Source: Marchantia polymorpha subsp. ruderalis
Taxonomy: Eukaryota > Streptophyta > Marchantiopsida > Marchantiales > Marchantiaceae
DNA length: 64,000 nucleotides
Reading direction: 5' to 3'
Assembly: GCA_037833965.1 (NCBI GenBank)
Contig: AP031356.1
Location: 11,802,501-11,866,500, forward strand
Shown here: positions 24,418 to 38,226 of the stretch, piece after piece
How the letters are laid out: every line of letters starts with the position of its first letter
Numbering within the stretch: position 1 is the first letter of the stretch
Notes under the pieces: generated by a model
Databases searched by the model: none
What the model saw: only the letters and a program-made list of their open reading frames with translations
Told to the model about the DNA's origin: nothing
Made by a program: the position numbers and the translations under genes

Positions 24418-26810
24418 CAATCCTATGTAAATGGTAAATAAATCAAGCCTGTGGGTCCCAAAGGGTCAAAAGTCAAAATAACACAATACAAAAAATCCAA
24501 CTCCAAACAAAGAGAGAACCAATAGAACCCCCTAACTAATGTCCAAAGTATTAGAACGGTAACAAATAACATCCCCAATGTAACAACCTAAATCATAAGG
24601 CTCAAGCTGAAACAAAGAATAAAAATTCTCAACAATAACTTTATGAGCCACTCTAATCTCTACATATCTAGTACAAGTAAAAAATACATGCTCTTCATCC
24701 TCAACTTTCCTACCATCACATAGCCTACAAATACGTTCACTCCTATCAATGTTCAACCAACGCACTTCTTCAATCCCAAGACTATGAGATCGTGTTCTAT
24801 GTCTAGCAATAATATGACGTAAAGAAGTAGATATTTCAGCAAGTAAGTATCCTTGCTCACAATAAACAAGCATAGGATTCACATGAAGTTGATAAAACTG
24901 CATCTTGGTGCTGCTCCACATCATGCTGAGAAAATCCTCCTTAATACGCTCGCGTAGGGCAATAGGTTGCAAATCCCAATCGAGTTCCGTCACATTCCAC
25001 CTCAAAGACCAAGTCATCACATCTGCAAACCACCCTTTGGTACGTGTGGCACGCAAAGCTTCAAGAGGAAGTCAAGAAGCATCAAGAGATCTCACTCTTT
25101 TGACATAAGTGATAGTCAAAAAGAGAGCTTCAGCCTCAAGAGATAGACAACCTGTTTCCGCAAGAAGAATTGCATAAGAAGTTTGAGTACTCACACCCAA
25201 TTCTTCTTGTAAGAAGATCTTTTGCACCCTCTCTAAACGCTGCCAACCTGTCTTCTTACAACCAGTATCCCACACTTGTGTTCCATATAAGATAACAGGA
25301 AACACTAAGCTCTTGAATAAGAATTTCCTAAGACTCCAAGACACTAGATGAGCTCCTCTACATCTATTTAGCAATGAATATAGAGCTTTGAAACCAGCTT
25401 CTACCCTCTTTTGCACACAAAGTGCCCAACTATAATCAGATGAGAAATCAATGCCCAAATATTTGTAACTTTTCACTTGTTCCAACTCTAATCCTTTGTA
25501 ACAGAAAGAAAGCTTGGATCTAGTGCCCACAAGAATGACTTTGATCTTCTCCAAATTGATCTCCATCTAATTTGGAGTACAAAAGCTAGCCAAAGTGTTT
25601 CTGTAAACTAATGGCATCACGTGCTAGTAATATGACATCATCTGCATACAAAAGAGCTTTGATGACAAAGCCTCCAAGTTTAACACCTTCGCTATCACAA
25701 TCCTCCAACCATCTTTCTATATCATCTATGAAAACTCCAAAGAGAGTAGGAGAGAGAGGACAACATTGAATGACTCCAATGGTGCTGATAATCTCTTTGG
25801 TTTGAGAAGTGTTGATATTGGCCCGAACTAAGTGGTATAATGTAGCCACCGCTGCTAAGAGATCTGATGATACTCCAATGGTTTGCAATCTTTGCCATAA
25901 AAGCTCACGAGGTACTGTGTCAAAAGCTTTCTTGAAATCAATGAAGGCACAAAACAAAGCTTTTCTATTACCCTTGGATTTTTCCCATAGAACACGTAAA
26001 ACCAAGATATGGTCTATAGTGTTGAATGTATGACGAAAACCAGCTTGGAACCGCGCTCTCTTCTGACAAGATTCAACCCATGTGCTCAACTTTGACTCCA
26101 CCAATTTGCCAAATAACTTGGCAAAAATACTACCCACCATGATAGTGCGATAGTTTGTCACCAAGGCCTTGCTCCCAGATTTGTGAATAGGAACAATTTT
26201 CCGTAGAGACCAAGATGAAGGAAAGCCATGAATAGCAGCATCCTCTAACACTTTTGTGAGTATAGGCCCAATAGCATCTCCTCCCCACTTGAGAAGTTCA
26301 ATGGAAAGCCCATCCAAATCCTCACATTTACCATTTGCCAATTGTCTGAGTTGAGTCATCACTTCAACTTCTGAAAATAAGCCTGGATTTTCTTCACAAT
26401 GTGGCATTGATGCAACATTGGGAAAAAAATAAAGCTTTTCAGCAAAAGAAATCAAAGACTTGGGATCAAGAGTAGGTTTAGAAGATTGTACTGCCAACCG
26501 ACTCCAAAAGTATTTGGGATTCTCCAAGAGCTACTTTGTCAAGCAATCTTGCTTCTGACTCAAAAATGCTCGTTTCTTAGAATTCACCAAATCTTTGTAA
26601 AGTCTTGTCATAATCAACCGATTGTGAAGATCCAAGGATTTATCAAGTGATGTCACCCTCGCTTGCTTGCAATCAAAGTCAAACCATCCATTGCAAGGAC
26701 GACCTCTAGCTCTCCTGGTCTTATGTCTCAAAAAGAACTAAGAAGCAGAGTTTTGGAGCAACTCGGTTAGTTGCAAACTAGATGTATTGCGTGTTTGGGT
26801 TCAAAGATCA
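24418..26810 (-). mobile_element. 5'-truncated LINE (L1-like non-LTR retrotransposon)
   Basis: This minus-strand copy begins (5') in the region between endonuclease and reverse transcriptase, near 26810, and ends (3') near 24418-24440. Its 3' part is nearly the same as the LINE tails at 56471-56892 and 59220-59545, sharing the reverse complements of CAAAGGGTC, ACACAATACAAA and CTAGAACGGTAAC-like segments. The 3' terminus shows short AAATGG/TAAAT-type repeats rather than a clear poly(A). The left limit is where similarity among the three copies stops; the right limit is less certain. Confidence 0.85.
24532..26731 (-). pseudogene. LINE reverse transcriptase remnant (RVT_1 plus zf-RVT), interrupted
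   Basis: This is a remnant of a LINE ORF2. The upstream piece (26531-26731) carries NGWFDFDCKQARVTSLDKSL, the linker after the endonuclease. The RT body (25586-26527) shows LLKWGGDAIGPILTKVLEDA, FIDFKKAFDTVPRELLWQRL, CPLSPTLFGVFIDDIERWL and the catalytic motif ALLYADDVILLA. The next piece (25072-25566) has YKYLGIDFSSDYSW, and the last (24532-25056) has the zf-RVT knuckle RICRLCDGRKVEDEEHVFF. A stop separates the first two pieces, a frame change lies near 25566-25590 and another stop near 25070, so the copy is not functional. Endonuclease and ORF1 are missing. Confidence 0.9.
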
Positions 26811-28921
26811 ATTTCATTTAGAATTCTATATTGCTCATGACCATTAACATAGATGTCATAATTAGGTTTAATTCGACTTAACACACAAAAGTTTAAATGA
26901 TTCAATAAATAATACTATATGTAATGAAATAAAATTTTACTAATGTCTAAAAGAAATAAATTATTAAGATAAATAATTAAATAAATATAAATCATATTTT
27001 CTTTTCTCATATTTATATTATAATATGAATTTTTGTTTGAAAATTATATTTGAAAGTGTCGTATTACTATTTTCAATAGTGAAATAATGTTATTATTGGA
27101 TACATTTCCAAACTAAAAACTAATGAATATTATATTTTGATATTATTCATTCGAATTGACAATATTGGAAGGTTTAACTTTGTAGAGTACCGTACTGATC
27201 TGTTAGCTTACTCGGCGAGCGTCCCATAGTCGCTCCAATTTAGATTCCTGGCAACGTACTTGAGCTTTCCGTGTTGTGATCCATGGTTTGAACTGGGCTC
27301 CCTCCAAATCGAGTTTCCTCAATCTAGCATGCACCCGTTGCTACTCGAGTACGTAGGTCATCGTTGCTCGTCTCAAGACAAGACATGTAGTATTTGCCCT
27401 CGTTATTTTTTCCCCACATAATGTATTGCACCATGTTGCTGTCTAGACCAGTTGGCTTGAAGTTGTCCACAACACCTCCTTGGAGCCCCCCGTGAAGCAG
27501 GTACCTATTCTTCTTAAATTGTTGGTGATCAATTTGTAGGTGCTGACCGTCGTTGTCGGATTTCGCAGGCGACGTCTATCTATCTCCTGCTTTGCCGTCG
27601 CCACACTTCTTTTTTCAAAAGGTCTTTGTCGACCCCAATTATCCAGCCTAGTATTCCAATACGAGGCTAAAGTCAGGATTGAGTATCTTTGACTTAATTA
27701 AAACTTTTAATTTAAAAAAGCTGCAATTCCTTGTTACAAAGGAAAACCACGACGGTTGCAGACACGAAGGGGGAGACAGTCGAATCAAATCGAAGAGACT
27801 AGAATAAATCACAATGAAGGAAACATGTGCCGCATAGTGTCTCTCTGCGGATAGGGAAGAGGAGGAGTTCAGAGTAAACACACTGATCCTTTAACCCTAA
27901 TTCTGTCTGCGTTGACCCATATTTCTTACTCTTTTGCCGATTCAAAGTATGGTTTGAACCGATAGGTAGTGTTCATCAAACACGAGGATCACAAACCTAC
28001 TCAACTTTGCACTCGTGGACTTAACGTACTCTTAAGAGAAGTTTCCATACTTGTAAACATTACCGCTGAGGTCCTTGAACATGAACAAGGGCTTGATGAA
28101 CATATCCAAGTTCCTGAACTCACTTACGAGTTAATTGACACTATGCCTCAGTCTTGAAATCCAATTGAGCACTGGACCAAGTGGATTTCATAAACATATT
28201 AACTTTAGGCCTGGACAACAACTGAAAAATGGCGTTTTGACCAAGACATAATGTTATGACTGATGCCCCAATCAGTAAATCCTTCTGAATTGTCGCTATC
28301 GTCAGTTCATATAAGCGGTATGTTTTTTTTTTCTGATTGTCATCTCACTGTCAACCGACAGGGGCTTCAAAGCATAAATGTTTGTGGCACTATCTTGACA
28401 CGACGATGGGGACCTACACAGATTGTTGTGACTGTAACAGACATCATTCTACTTCACTTCATGCCGATAAGATTTCACGCCAGAGCTCGAATTCTTCTCT
28501 TCATGAGCTCAGTAACATGTGCATATGACCTTTAGCGTAAATTAGGACTACAAAAGTTACAGAGCCACTCAAGAACCATATCAGAATTTGAGCTTCCCAC
28601 CTAACGCGTGATGACTCGCCTCCGTGCACTACTACTCATCTCTCTATGACCTTAATGCTCATTTACTCCGACCAGTGAGATTAGAGATTATCTGAACATT
28701 AAAGCCTGGGTACCCGTAAGGGCTCTGAGCAAGCAAACCTACTGCTGATCTCGTACATCAAAACCATCTACAGATCGATCATTCGGATACAACACATACC
28801 CGTCTCGCTGCTGTCACCATCGCCCACCTATAATGCATTGCCGTTGCTACACGTAGTACTCCATAAAAGGTTCAGCTCTGATTATAAACATATCCACCCT
28901 TCCCAAATGGTAAGATGGGAG
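26811..28921. other. Intergenic: AT-rich, then mixed DNA, no recognisable gene
   Basis: About 26850-27180 is AT-rich and 27200-28900 has ordinary composition with only short unrelated frames. The right end should hold the 3' UTR of the mannosidase gene. Confidence 0.5.
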
Positions 28922-31900
28922 CTATTCCCGTGGCCTCAACTCTAACTTGAAGGCTTCGATTTCCATTGGATCCAGTGTCAGAAAACCTCGCCTTTGTGAC
29001 TTGCCTTCCTTTCGATGGACTTGTTCCAAGTACCCAAATTCTTTTGTGTCATCTTGCACGAAGTTCAACGAAGAATGTCTAGCGTCTACCATCTCCAGTT
29101 CGTTGAACATCTCAAAGAGATTCCAAGTGCCATCACTCAAGGTAGTACACCGTTTCTTGGATTCCAGATCTTCGTCCACACCGTATGCAGGATCCAACCC
29201 TCTCCGCTGTAAGAGTACACCAACCTTGTGCTTGACAGAGTCCGACAGACCAGCTGTTTTGAGTGATTGCAGGGAAACAACGTGTAAATCACATGGTATG
29301 TTTTGAGCCATAGGCGACATCGTTGCCCTCAGGAGTTTTTCTTCCATAGAGGGTCTAAGGTTTGCAAACGATTCCGGCTTACCCAAAAAGGCATGCAGGG
29401 GATAGTTGAGCTGGGCTCCTACACGGTGAGAGAGAAGGGACTGGACTCTTGAAGACCCTTTCTCGAGGTCGGGAATCGCTGTGCTATTTTTCTCTATTAG
29501 CAAGTGAAAGACGACCGAGTTTGGATGGTTATCGACGACTCCTTGGCCTAGACCACGACCGTCATCTTGTCGAAGTCGTCTGTCAAGCATCACTTCCAAA
29601 CAACCTTTGTCCAAGCTGGCCACTCCGAGCGCCTGCCTGCTGTGTATGGAAAACCGTCTACCAGTGGGGCATTGAAAGAAAGCTAGAGAAGGCATCGGGT
29701 AATAATTTCCCTGTAGAGGAATTTTCTCATACGTTTCTCGGCGTATGGTCTGGAACCCGTTCAGGTCTGAATAGAACACCTTCTTGTTATTGAGTTCTGT
29801 CCTGAAGCGGGCAATCAGCTCTTTGTTGTCAAACGCAGTGTGTGAGAGCTGAGTATGATATTCCATCTCTGCTACAGCGGCCTGTACTGAATTTCCTGCA
29901 AAAAGCCGGGCACTACGAATCACAGGTACGGGTGCGTTGGACCCTTTAGAGGTCTTGGGTATTGTGTACACCTCCTGCATGAGAGGCCCTTCGACTGCTA
30001 TCATAAGACCACCGGGTTCGACAAAAGACACTGCCTCTCCGTCTGGGGCAAACAAGTAGGCTCCACTTTTATGGCTGGAGTAAAACGCAAGTTCCTCCTC
30101 CACAGAAATCTCTTGTCCATCTCGTATAGTCACACTAAAAAGCAGACCATTTCTTGCTCCAAAGACCAGTGCTTGATGCTGATTCTTGATTTCCAAATGG
30201 TCGTCACTCTTCGACGCACACTCGTAAGGAGCAGGGCATACGAAGTCCTGAGGTGGATTGAAAACTTGTAGATTTGCCAGAGTTGGTGTCACGCAATCCT
30301 GGGATAACGACGCAGGGGAAATAATGTACGTTTGGAGCCCCATGGCTGGTACTTCAGCCTGCCATTGCAGACGATGCTTACCTGTGTCTGGTTTACCAGC
30401 AAAGGACCCTCCAAAGTCCCACTCTGGGCTGGCTTGACTTCTTACAGGTACCCACTTTGAATCAAACACGCATACGGCTGTATCGTCCACTAAAATCGTT
30501 ACGACCTGCTCCACACTCTCTTCCAGAGAGTTAAATAGTACCACTCTCCGGACATTTTCACCTGTTCACATGCAAATAGCTAGGCCATAGTCAGAATTGA
30601 AGGCCAATCTTTTAATAAGGCCAGAAAAGAAGAATTCATGTCCATTTAAAAACGAAATTCACAGAAAATGTACATACTGTGCCCCACTGAAATTTACAGT
30701 ATGAACCAGAGAAGATGCTGACTAGAGGGGATCTTCATCGGAATATAATTTACTCATGGGTACGTTCTCGGACTGACCGAGGAGATTCTGGAGGAGAACT
30801 GCTAGCAGGAGTGCAAAACGGAATCTGTCCAACACTTACCAGTCACTTTCAATGTAGTTTTGACAGGCAGCAAGTCATAGCGCTCCCGGGCCTGCTCAGG
30901 CTCGTAGAACTCTAACTCTTCCTTGTTGTGATTCTCACATCGTCCCACTTTCGCACTTCTGCTTATCAGAGTATGCACACTGTCGGACATGAACCTCAGG
31001 AGGTCTAGAACAGATCTGTGCATCCTCTCCCCGTAGTCTATCACCACGTGGTTCTTTGCCGTGCCTGTCACACCATCATGATGCTGGAACAGTGCCAAAT
31101 TGCGCCTTGCAGATACAAGCTTGTCGTTGAACATCAGAGGGAAATCATAAGAACCAGTTGCCTTGCAATATGCCGACGTAAGCGTGTAAAGAATATCAGC
31201 TGCCCTCATCGTCTCTTCAAGAACGCGATCAACGGCTTTATAGAACGGACGTGAAACATAGTACCCACTCCAGTAATCGTGAACCCTGTCAGCATAAGTA
31301 AAAAAATCACCGGAAAGGGATGGAAATCCAGGAACGAGATCCAAACCTGAGTCAGTAGATACTCCTGGACCAACCTCTGCTCTAAGAGTGGAAAAATAAT
31401 CCTCGAGTGTACCAAACTGCACGGAGGCTTTCAGGTTTGGCTGCGAGTTGATGTAGTCGAAAATTTTTTGCAGATTTGTAAACTGCGCCTCAGCTTCCAC
31501 CATTGAAGTGTAGCGAAAATCATCACCCAGGGGAACAAGCAGGGTGTTGCTTCTATAAAGAGTAGACTTCTTCCGGTACTGATCCAACAGCAGGTGTGCA
31601 CGCTCCTCCACATTCTGAGGAGTAATTATTTGTGGGTTGTGACCCCAAGGACACATTTCAGCCTTTCCAATCCCAGGTAGGCGCGCATAGTCAAACTGAC
31701 AGCAAACACCCGGCTCAGGTCCACATGTGTGGGGGACGTCATATGAATAGAAAGGCATCATGTGGCAAAAAATATCTGTGGTGTTTGAACCATCCCAGCT
31801 TTGTCTCCACATGAACTCCAGGTTTTGTTTCAAAGCCAGCGCCTTCTTCACTTCGTAATGCGTCCTCTGTATCAACATATTTTTGAACCCCATTCGACGC

Positions 31901-34178
31901 AGTAGATACGCCATTGTAGGTGAGTGACCAAACGGGTCAATGGCCCACGAATTCTTTGGAACAACTCCAACTGTCTCAAGCAACCACATATTACCTGCAA
32001 TCATCTACGGTTTTCAACACAAATGTTCTAAGCAGTTCAGTTCCAAACTCCGGACAACCTTCGTGATCGACCTACTCTGTCAGGTAACGAAGAAATAGAT
32101 AGAGAATGTAGGTTCATCGATAAAACTACCCATTACGTCAGAAATAGCTTTCGCTCTCTACAACTCAGCCTCTCCTACGGAAAACTAAACAGTCAAAATA
32201 TCTGATTCTTTGGAAATATCTGTTCCAACAATGGATACCAAGCAAAATGAACACGAAAAAGCACGAAATTTCGTAAGAGAAGTATTTGTCGCCACCTGCT
32301 GGATGATGGCGTAGTAATGTGAATTGGCCTGCAATGAGTTCAATACGATCAAGTCAGGTATAGCTGGAGTAGAACTGTAATTGTAACCGAAGGCCAAAGG
32401 AGCTGCTATAGAGATATGTGAGGCAAGAGATACTACTGTCTCAAATTGGTTTTGGTTTCGAGTACAACTGAAAATAAAAAAGAGTTCCAACTGAACTGCA
32501 CCTCATCGTTCATCACCCAGCCTCCTCCAACAATTTCTAGCTGCCCTGTTAGGACCAAATGTTTAAAATCGCCTTTCTCTGTCTCAGAAGCATCCCTCCA
32601 CCACCTTTCCAAGTATGACATTTCCTCCCAGATGAATTTCCGCCGTGTATCCTGCAACACCAATGATAACCTTCAACGTCGTGACTACCAACGCTGGACA
32701 TACAATGACTGACATTGTCTGGGTACAGACAAATTCTTTCAGCGCTGCACTCCAACTATGTACAGAAACTAGGCAATTGGTTTTTCTAAAAGGCGCTTTG
32801 ACGGAATTTACTCAAAGGCTCACTTCAAAGGTCTAAGAAGAAATCGTCGGCCTAGCAAAGAATGAAAAGGGTTTTTCACAAGCAGGGAAGACGCGAGCTT
32901 ATCATATCGTCACTGAGAAGAAATAAATCGGATTGGAGAAAATGATTTCTTGTTCTCTTGCTCACAGCCAAGCAATGGTCTTGAATAAGAGCAATGGAAA
33001 CAGAAACACCAATTGAACCGCTTTTGCATGAAGAGATGACAATCTGGACTTCTAAACAGACGATATATGCGACTGGATTGTGACTGTAAAGCAGCATAGT
33101 AGTTTACAGATACAGTTTCTTTGAATCCGTGTTTGACAGCAATAATGATCACAGCCCACAACCAACTGCTTGGCTTCGGGAGTAAACCAAAGAGGTGTGT
33201 TAAGCATAAAGTAAGAAAAACTGAGAAAGATACAGCCGCTAACATAATACGAAAACATTACACGGCATTATATGATGGGAGTGAATAAGTTGGTAGCCGC
33301 CATACACTTAACGTGATGAGGACAATGAATCTTTGTAACTAGAGAAGGTTTGCAACTCAAGCAGCTTAAACGTGGTGCACATCATGATCAGTAACCTTCT
33401 TTTGAATTTCAAAGTAAGATGGTTTAATTAAATGATCATCAAGCCTAACAAGCAGTGTAGTGTCAACAAACATCTTTCAAATATTCGTTGCCGTACAGAC
33501 TAGAAACGGACTCTAACATACGCTAGTAGACTCTGCACACTTGCAGATACTACTTCGGGGCTCCTTCTTTAACATATGTCAGGGGATAGTAACAATGCTC
33601 ACCTTCTTGAGAGATGACACGATGGTGGAGAGAATGGATTTTGATCTTTCCTGATAATATTCCTCGACAGTTCGCAACCAGCCCGGATCATTATGAGAGT
33701 GAGGCACAACCACGACCTTGAGCTTCTCTGTGTTCCACTCATCCCCCTTATACTGTACATTCCATCCTTGTCGCCAGACTCCTCCCTCCTCGTTCAGAAA
33801 TTTTATATCCTCATACAAGCCCTGAGTGGTAATATCCGTTTTGGCTTTTGAAACCCCAGTGTGGGAGCTGCCATTAAGTGCAGGCAAGGACGAAAAGAAG
33901 GCATTGGACGAGGCCTCTTGCCCGTCGATAGATGATGGGAAGTACCGACTGCCCTTGTATATACCAAGACTAAATACCAATAAAGCAGAATAAAGAACGC
34001 AATTTATGAATTTCCTGCGGAACGATTGCAAGATAGGGCGCTTAGCTCGTTTCCTCTTAGAATTTGGCGCCCCTCCTCCCAATTTTGACAGACGTCTCGC
34101 TGCACCCGTCCCACTCCCACCCACATGTAACGAGGTGGGTCCTAATGAGGAGCTAGCATAAGGCCCATACCCTGACAT
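28922..34178 (-). CDS. GMII: Golgi alpha-mannosidase II (GH38), five exons, 1187 aa
   Basis: The enzyme trims two mannoses from the GlcNAc-Man5 N-glycan intermediate in the medial Golgi, committing it to complex-type glycans. Exons in transcript order: 34178-33603, 32651-32502, 32328-32296 (only 11 codons), 32004-30840 and 30561-28922. GT/AG borders and phases fit, giving 3564 nt including the stop, close to Arabidopsis GMII. A basic cytoplasmic tail precedes one membrane anchor (about residues 56-75, FINCVLYSALLVFSLGIYKG), typical of a type II Golgi protein. GH38 hallmarks are VVPHSHNDPGW (H160-W167, zinc ligands), WVMNDE with ANSHYYAIIQQ, WAIDPFGHSPTM (nucleophile Asp about 275) and LFQHHDGVTGT (about 558-567). 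The last exon holds the C-terminal beta domains. Lysosomal-type plant mannosidases lack this N-terminal anchor, so the Golgi class is clear. Confidence 0.96.
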
Positions 34179-36917
34179 AGTGGATGATCCCGACTCCGTC
34201 GAGTTCTCTACGCAACTATATCGAACACAGATATCGTCAATGGGTTGTCCAATCTTACTTTCTTTCGGTTTTCGAGGGGTTGATAGCTCGTGAATCGATC
34301 CATGACCTCGCCGGCCTAATCCAGGGCTGAGCGTCCCATCTACCTATGGACCATCATCTCGTCGGATTGTCATCTCGACATGCAAATTACGAGCCCAACG
34401 TGCCAAAATCCATACCTGCTGTCACCTAAAGAACGGGCTGCCTTCTTCAAACTACTTAGATCGCCAGTGCTTCTTCCAGCTGGCTGGTTCCCAAACACTT
34501 GTGTCCTTAATTGAGCTTCAGACCTAAGAAAAGAGAACAACGGGATGCCAACTCCAGCTGTAACGGCATGGATCTGTCCATCGCACTAGCCCCATCAAAC
34601 TTCACATCAGCTGCAGCCGTGAGAGAATAGCGGTGCACAGAATCCAGATCTAAAAACTCCGTTCCGTCCTGAAATGTTGCCGGCGTTCATTCACTTATTC
34701 ACACTAGATCCTTCCGACTGAGGAGATGATATCGATTCACTTGATTCAAGATCAATCGCTCTCTTCTCCCGCACAAGGCCTGCGATCTCCTCGATCACAC
34801 AGTACGGAAAACTCCTCGGGCTAAGAAATCGGAACCAAACCGAACGCTAATTTTACGGGGCTGAGTACAGTGGCAGTGGACTCCACCACCACGAAGATCA
34901 TTGTGACCTATCAGCGTAGGCCGGCACTGCTGTGAGCTTGTAGGAATGGTGCATACTACAAAACTTATTTTTTATGCTGTAGAAGAAGTTCCGCATACGG
35001 AGAAACGGGTTGCAACCCTCTGTCTGTTTTCCGTCTGGCTTAATACACCCAAATGTCAAAGTAGGTCCTTCGCTGTAGGTCTGTATTAGCATGTAGGCCT
35101 GTCGCAATCCATTCATCTTTATGTCAGAGACCCTTCCCTCTTGTTTTACGATTCTTTGAATCTACGATCCAACTTGGTAACGGAAAAGACAAGAACTGAA
35201 CCAACTGCTATTAAGTTGAAGTAGATTCCGTTGCAAACTTCAATCTAATCACGGATGTTCCCTGGTGCGAGTTCATCGCATCCGACCACGACACAGCCGT
35301 GGGGATTCTTATGACATTTGACGTGATTCGACTGATCACACTCACTTCTTTGATACATATCTCGTTATCAGTTTCACTAAGATGGGCTCACCTCGAGCCG
35401 GGATATAAGCTTTGTGGACGTACGTCAAACCTCAGGCCTCGGGGATAAATGTATAACCCTTAGGCTACCCACAGATCCGGTATTTCATCTGTAATATTTA
35501 GCGTTTGTTATTTTTGCCGCCCACTTTCCGTGACGAATGCAGGAGGCTTATACGAATCTTTCTACGAATAGCTTTTCACATGGGTCATTTTCTTCTTCCA
35601 CCGTCGTGTTGAAACTAATCTTCTAAAGTCTCTAATCACAATTGCACGCGACCCTGCTGATCATCCAGGATTTTGCACATGTTTTTGGGTTCGGAGGTGT
35701 TGAATTTCCGTCATGTTCTCAATCAATATTCATCAAAATGTACCCTAATACTTCACACCCAACACATGCTCTTGAAAAGGTACATTTGACTGCCACAACG
35801 TTTCAAGAGAAGACTTATACTACGTTGGAATGTTCTAGTTGAAAACATGTTGAGATAGAAAAGACCACTTTTTGCAATGCACATCGTCCATTCTCCAAAC
35901 GACTGAATCAAATGGTTAGCTCTAACTCTCTGTGAGGAAAGAGTTGTTACAATGGTGAGATGAGTGGTGAGTGAGCATCGTTCGATAGATTCGTCTTAAA
36001 CTTACGTCTGGCTTCTTCGATACGTGACAAGAGTAATCGGCTCTGAACTGACTACACTGTGTTATCACATAACAAACATCAAGTTTAAACGAGTTAGAGT
36101 ACGCAGGCAGAGATACCGAGGAACAACACAAACAAATCACGATACCAAAGCGTTGAAGCTCGCTGACTACTTGTGGACTTAACACACTGAGTTGCGACAA
36201 CTGCCTACCGCTTTCTAGGAAAGCGTGGTATCGAGTTGGACCAGTTTTATCGCTAATTTACGTTGGTAGATGATTCAACTGTATTAGTTAGTGATAGATA
36301 AGGAGCGGGAAGAATTGTCGGAAGAAATATCGACACGGCCAACCAAACTTGCTTGCTTCGTTTCACTTCAATGTAACATATAACTGCCGCTTGAGATGCA
36401 AACCTCATCGTCTAAAAGTCACTGAATATATATAAATATAAATTTTCACCGAGAACTTTTGGACAAGAAGGTCAGCCTGACAACTGTTCTGCCATGTGGC
36501 CTCTGAGACCAACGGACCTCTCCGGCATTTCTATAATTTCTCTGGCAAAGTCCAGTCCAGGCATTGAAATTGCTCAAGAACTAGTGATACGCATGAACGA
36601 GAGACCAACTCTATTTGTTGGCAAGTATAACTGGGTTCTGATGGTGGCTTGCGCAGGAGGGAAGCTGCATCCAGGAACCCGCTATGATAGTTCATCATAA
36701 TAGTGCCTCGTGACGTACCAGCGACTGATGACCAGCAATTTCTTATTTTGGTCCGAAAGAATATGACTAGGAACAAGACAGTTCATACAGTTATCTACAA
36801 CTTTGAACGTTTCTGAATGAATATGTTTACAATATTTAGCAATCTAAAAGGAAGCTGATTCGTATGCAGACGAAGTCAACTCTGGATTTGAATCCAAAAC
36901 TTCTTCGTTCGTATGTT
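34179..36917. other. Intergenic: mannosidase II upstream region and inositol 3-kinase 3' flank
   Basis: About 34179-34860 should carry the mannosidase leader and promoter on the minus strand. No recognisable protein gene, RNA gene or transposon is visible. Frames of 60-90 codons at 35642-36776 show no family features. Confidence 0.5.
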
Positions 36918-38226
36918 TCACAAAGCTTGTGGCTTCTGTGTGTTGGTTTCCCTCACTGGCAGCTCGTTATGACAAAGAAGATTAAATCTCGGTCCGCCGG
37001 TATCCGGTTTGCTAGAGAGGATAACTCCCACATTGGTGTCGCGAAATTCCTGCAGTTTCTGCGAACAAGGAACGGTTCAGTAAATATCAGAGGGCAATCC
37101 TTAGAAGAACCTGGGATTAGCTGCAGCACAATTGATACTTTCTCAAAATCTGCACTAATGCTCTCTTCTAAGTTCGTTTAGAGAAATACAGGAAACATCA
37201 TATAATAGCATTTGCATTGAGCATACTCAAACTTCGCACATTCTTGGAAACAAAAAAAAAAATTGTAGACCGCCAGGGATATAGACGCAGTGAGAAACAT
37301 CAAGATGTGCAGGAAGAGCAGAAAAATGATTCTACCGGGAGAGTTCGACTGATGCAGACAGCTAATGCACTTTCAATACGTACCTTCAGTTGCTCTGGTG
37401 AAAAATGAGGTACACCAACTTGCTCCACTGCAAGAGCTCCGAAGTAATTGCCCATCAGGGCAGCCTGATAGACAGAAAGACCTTGATAAAGACCGGCAGA
37501 AAAACCGGCCAAGAAACTGTCGCCAGCTCCGGTCGGATCCACATCTGTCGCATTAAACGGAGGAATTCTCCATTCGCTTTCCTTACTATAGACTTTACTG
37601 CCGTTCTCCCCATCGGTGACAATAACGCATGTGAACTTCCTGACAATTTCTAAATCGATGTAAGACGCTTCATTCCTAGCCGCCTTGATATACGAGATTC
37701 GATGCAAAAGGTTGTAAAAGGGCGTTTCCTCCAGTCGGCGAAGACTGACAAGACGCGTTACTGGGTCAAAAGTCCGCATTAAGGCTTGTACGTCCACCAC
37801 TACTATCCTAGACGTCTCAATCATACGCTCCAGGGTCTCAGGAAGAACCTCCCCAGCAATTCCAACAGCTAAACCTATTTCATACTTCGTGTCTGAAACA
37901 ATATCCTTCGGAAGAATGGGTTCGCATACATTTCCTACTCTAAGTAATCTTTCTTCTCCAGCTGTGAAATCTGCGAAGAATTCGGTGGTACATTGGTTCT
38001 CCACGACGATTGGAGGATACAACAGTTGAGAATTGTAAAGAAAATCGGCTCCCACCTTTGAAACAACATCTGCCTTCATACTCAGAGCTTCAAAAACGTT
38101 GGTAATGTAGGAAACAGAGCCCCCAAGAGCATCTACTCGAACTCCTCCAGGTAAAGTAATCCTATCGTGGCAGTAGTGACCGACTACAAGAGCAGGAGAT
38201 AAGAGCACTCCCTCGTCAGTTGACAT
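36918..38226 (-). CDS. Inositol 3-kinase-like pfkB-family sugar kinase, two exons, 327 aa
   Basis: Exon 1 is 38226-37384 (281 codons) and exon 2 is 37058-36918 (47 codons with stop); the GTACGT donor and CGCAG acceptor join in phase 0. The protein is a ribokinase-type (pfkB) kinase closest in pattern to plant myo-inositol 3-kinase, which phosphorylates inositol on the route to phytate. Visible features are VVGHYCHDRI at the N-terminus, ALGGSVSYITNVFEAL (substrate lid side), VVSKVGADF, PPIVVENQCTTEFFADF, GIAGEVLPETL, VVVDVQALMRTFDP, and the pfkB signature DPTGAGDSFLAGFSAGL with catalytic base D236. The C-terminal exon is short and less conserved, so its exact structure is inferred from the open frame and splice sites. 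Another pfkB specificity is possible, but the VVVDVQAL and VGNYCHD-type motifs favour inositol 3-kinase. Confidence 0.88.

Noticed and set aside
28947-29793. Plus-strand frames of 65-119 codons
   Set aside because: They are antisense shadows of the last mannosidase II exon.
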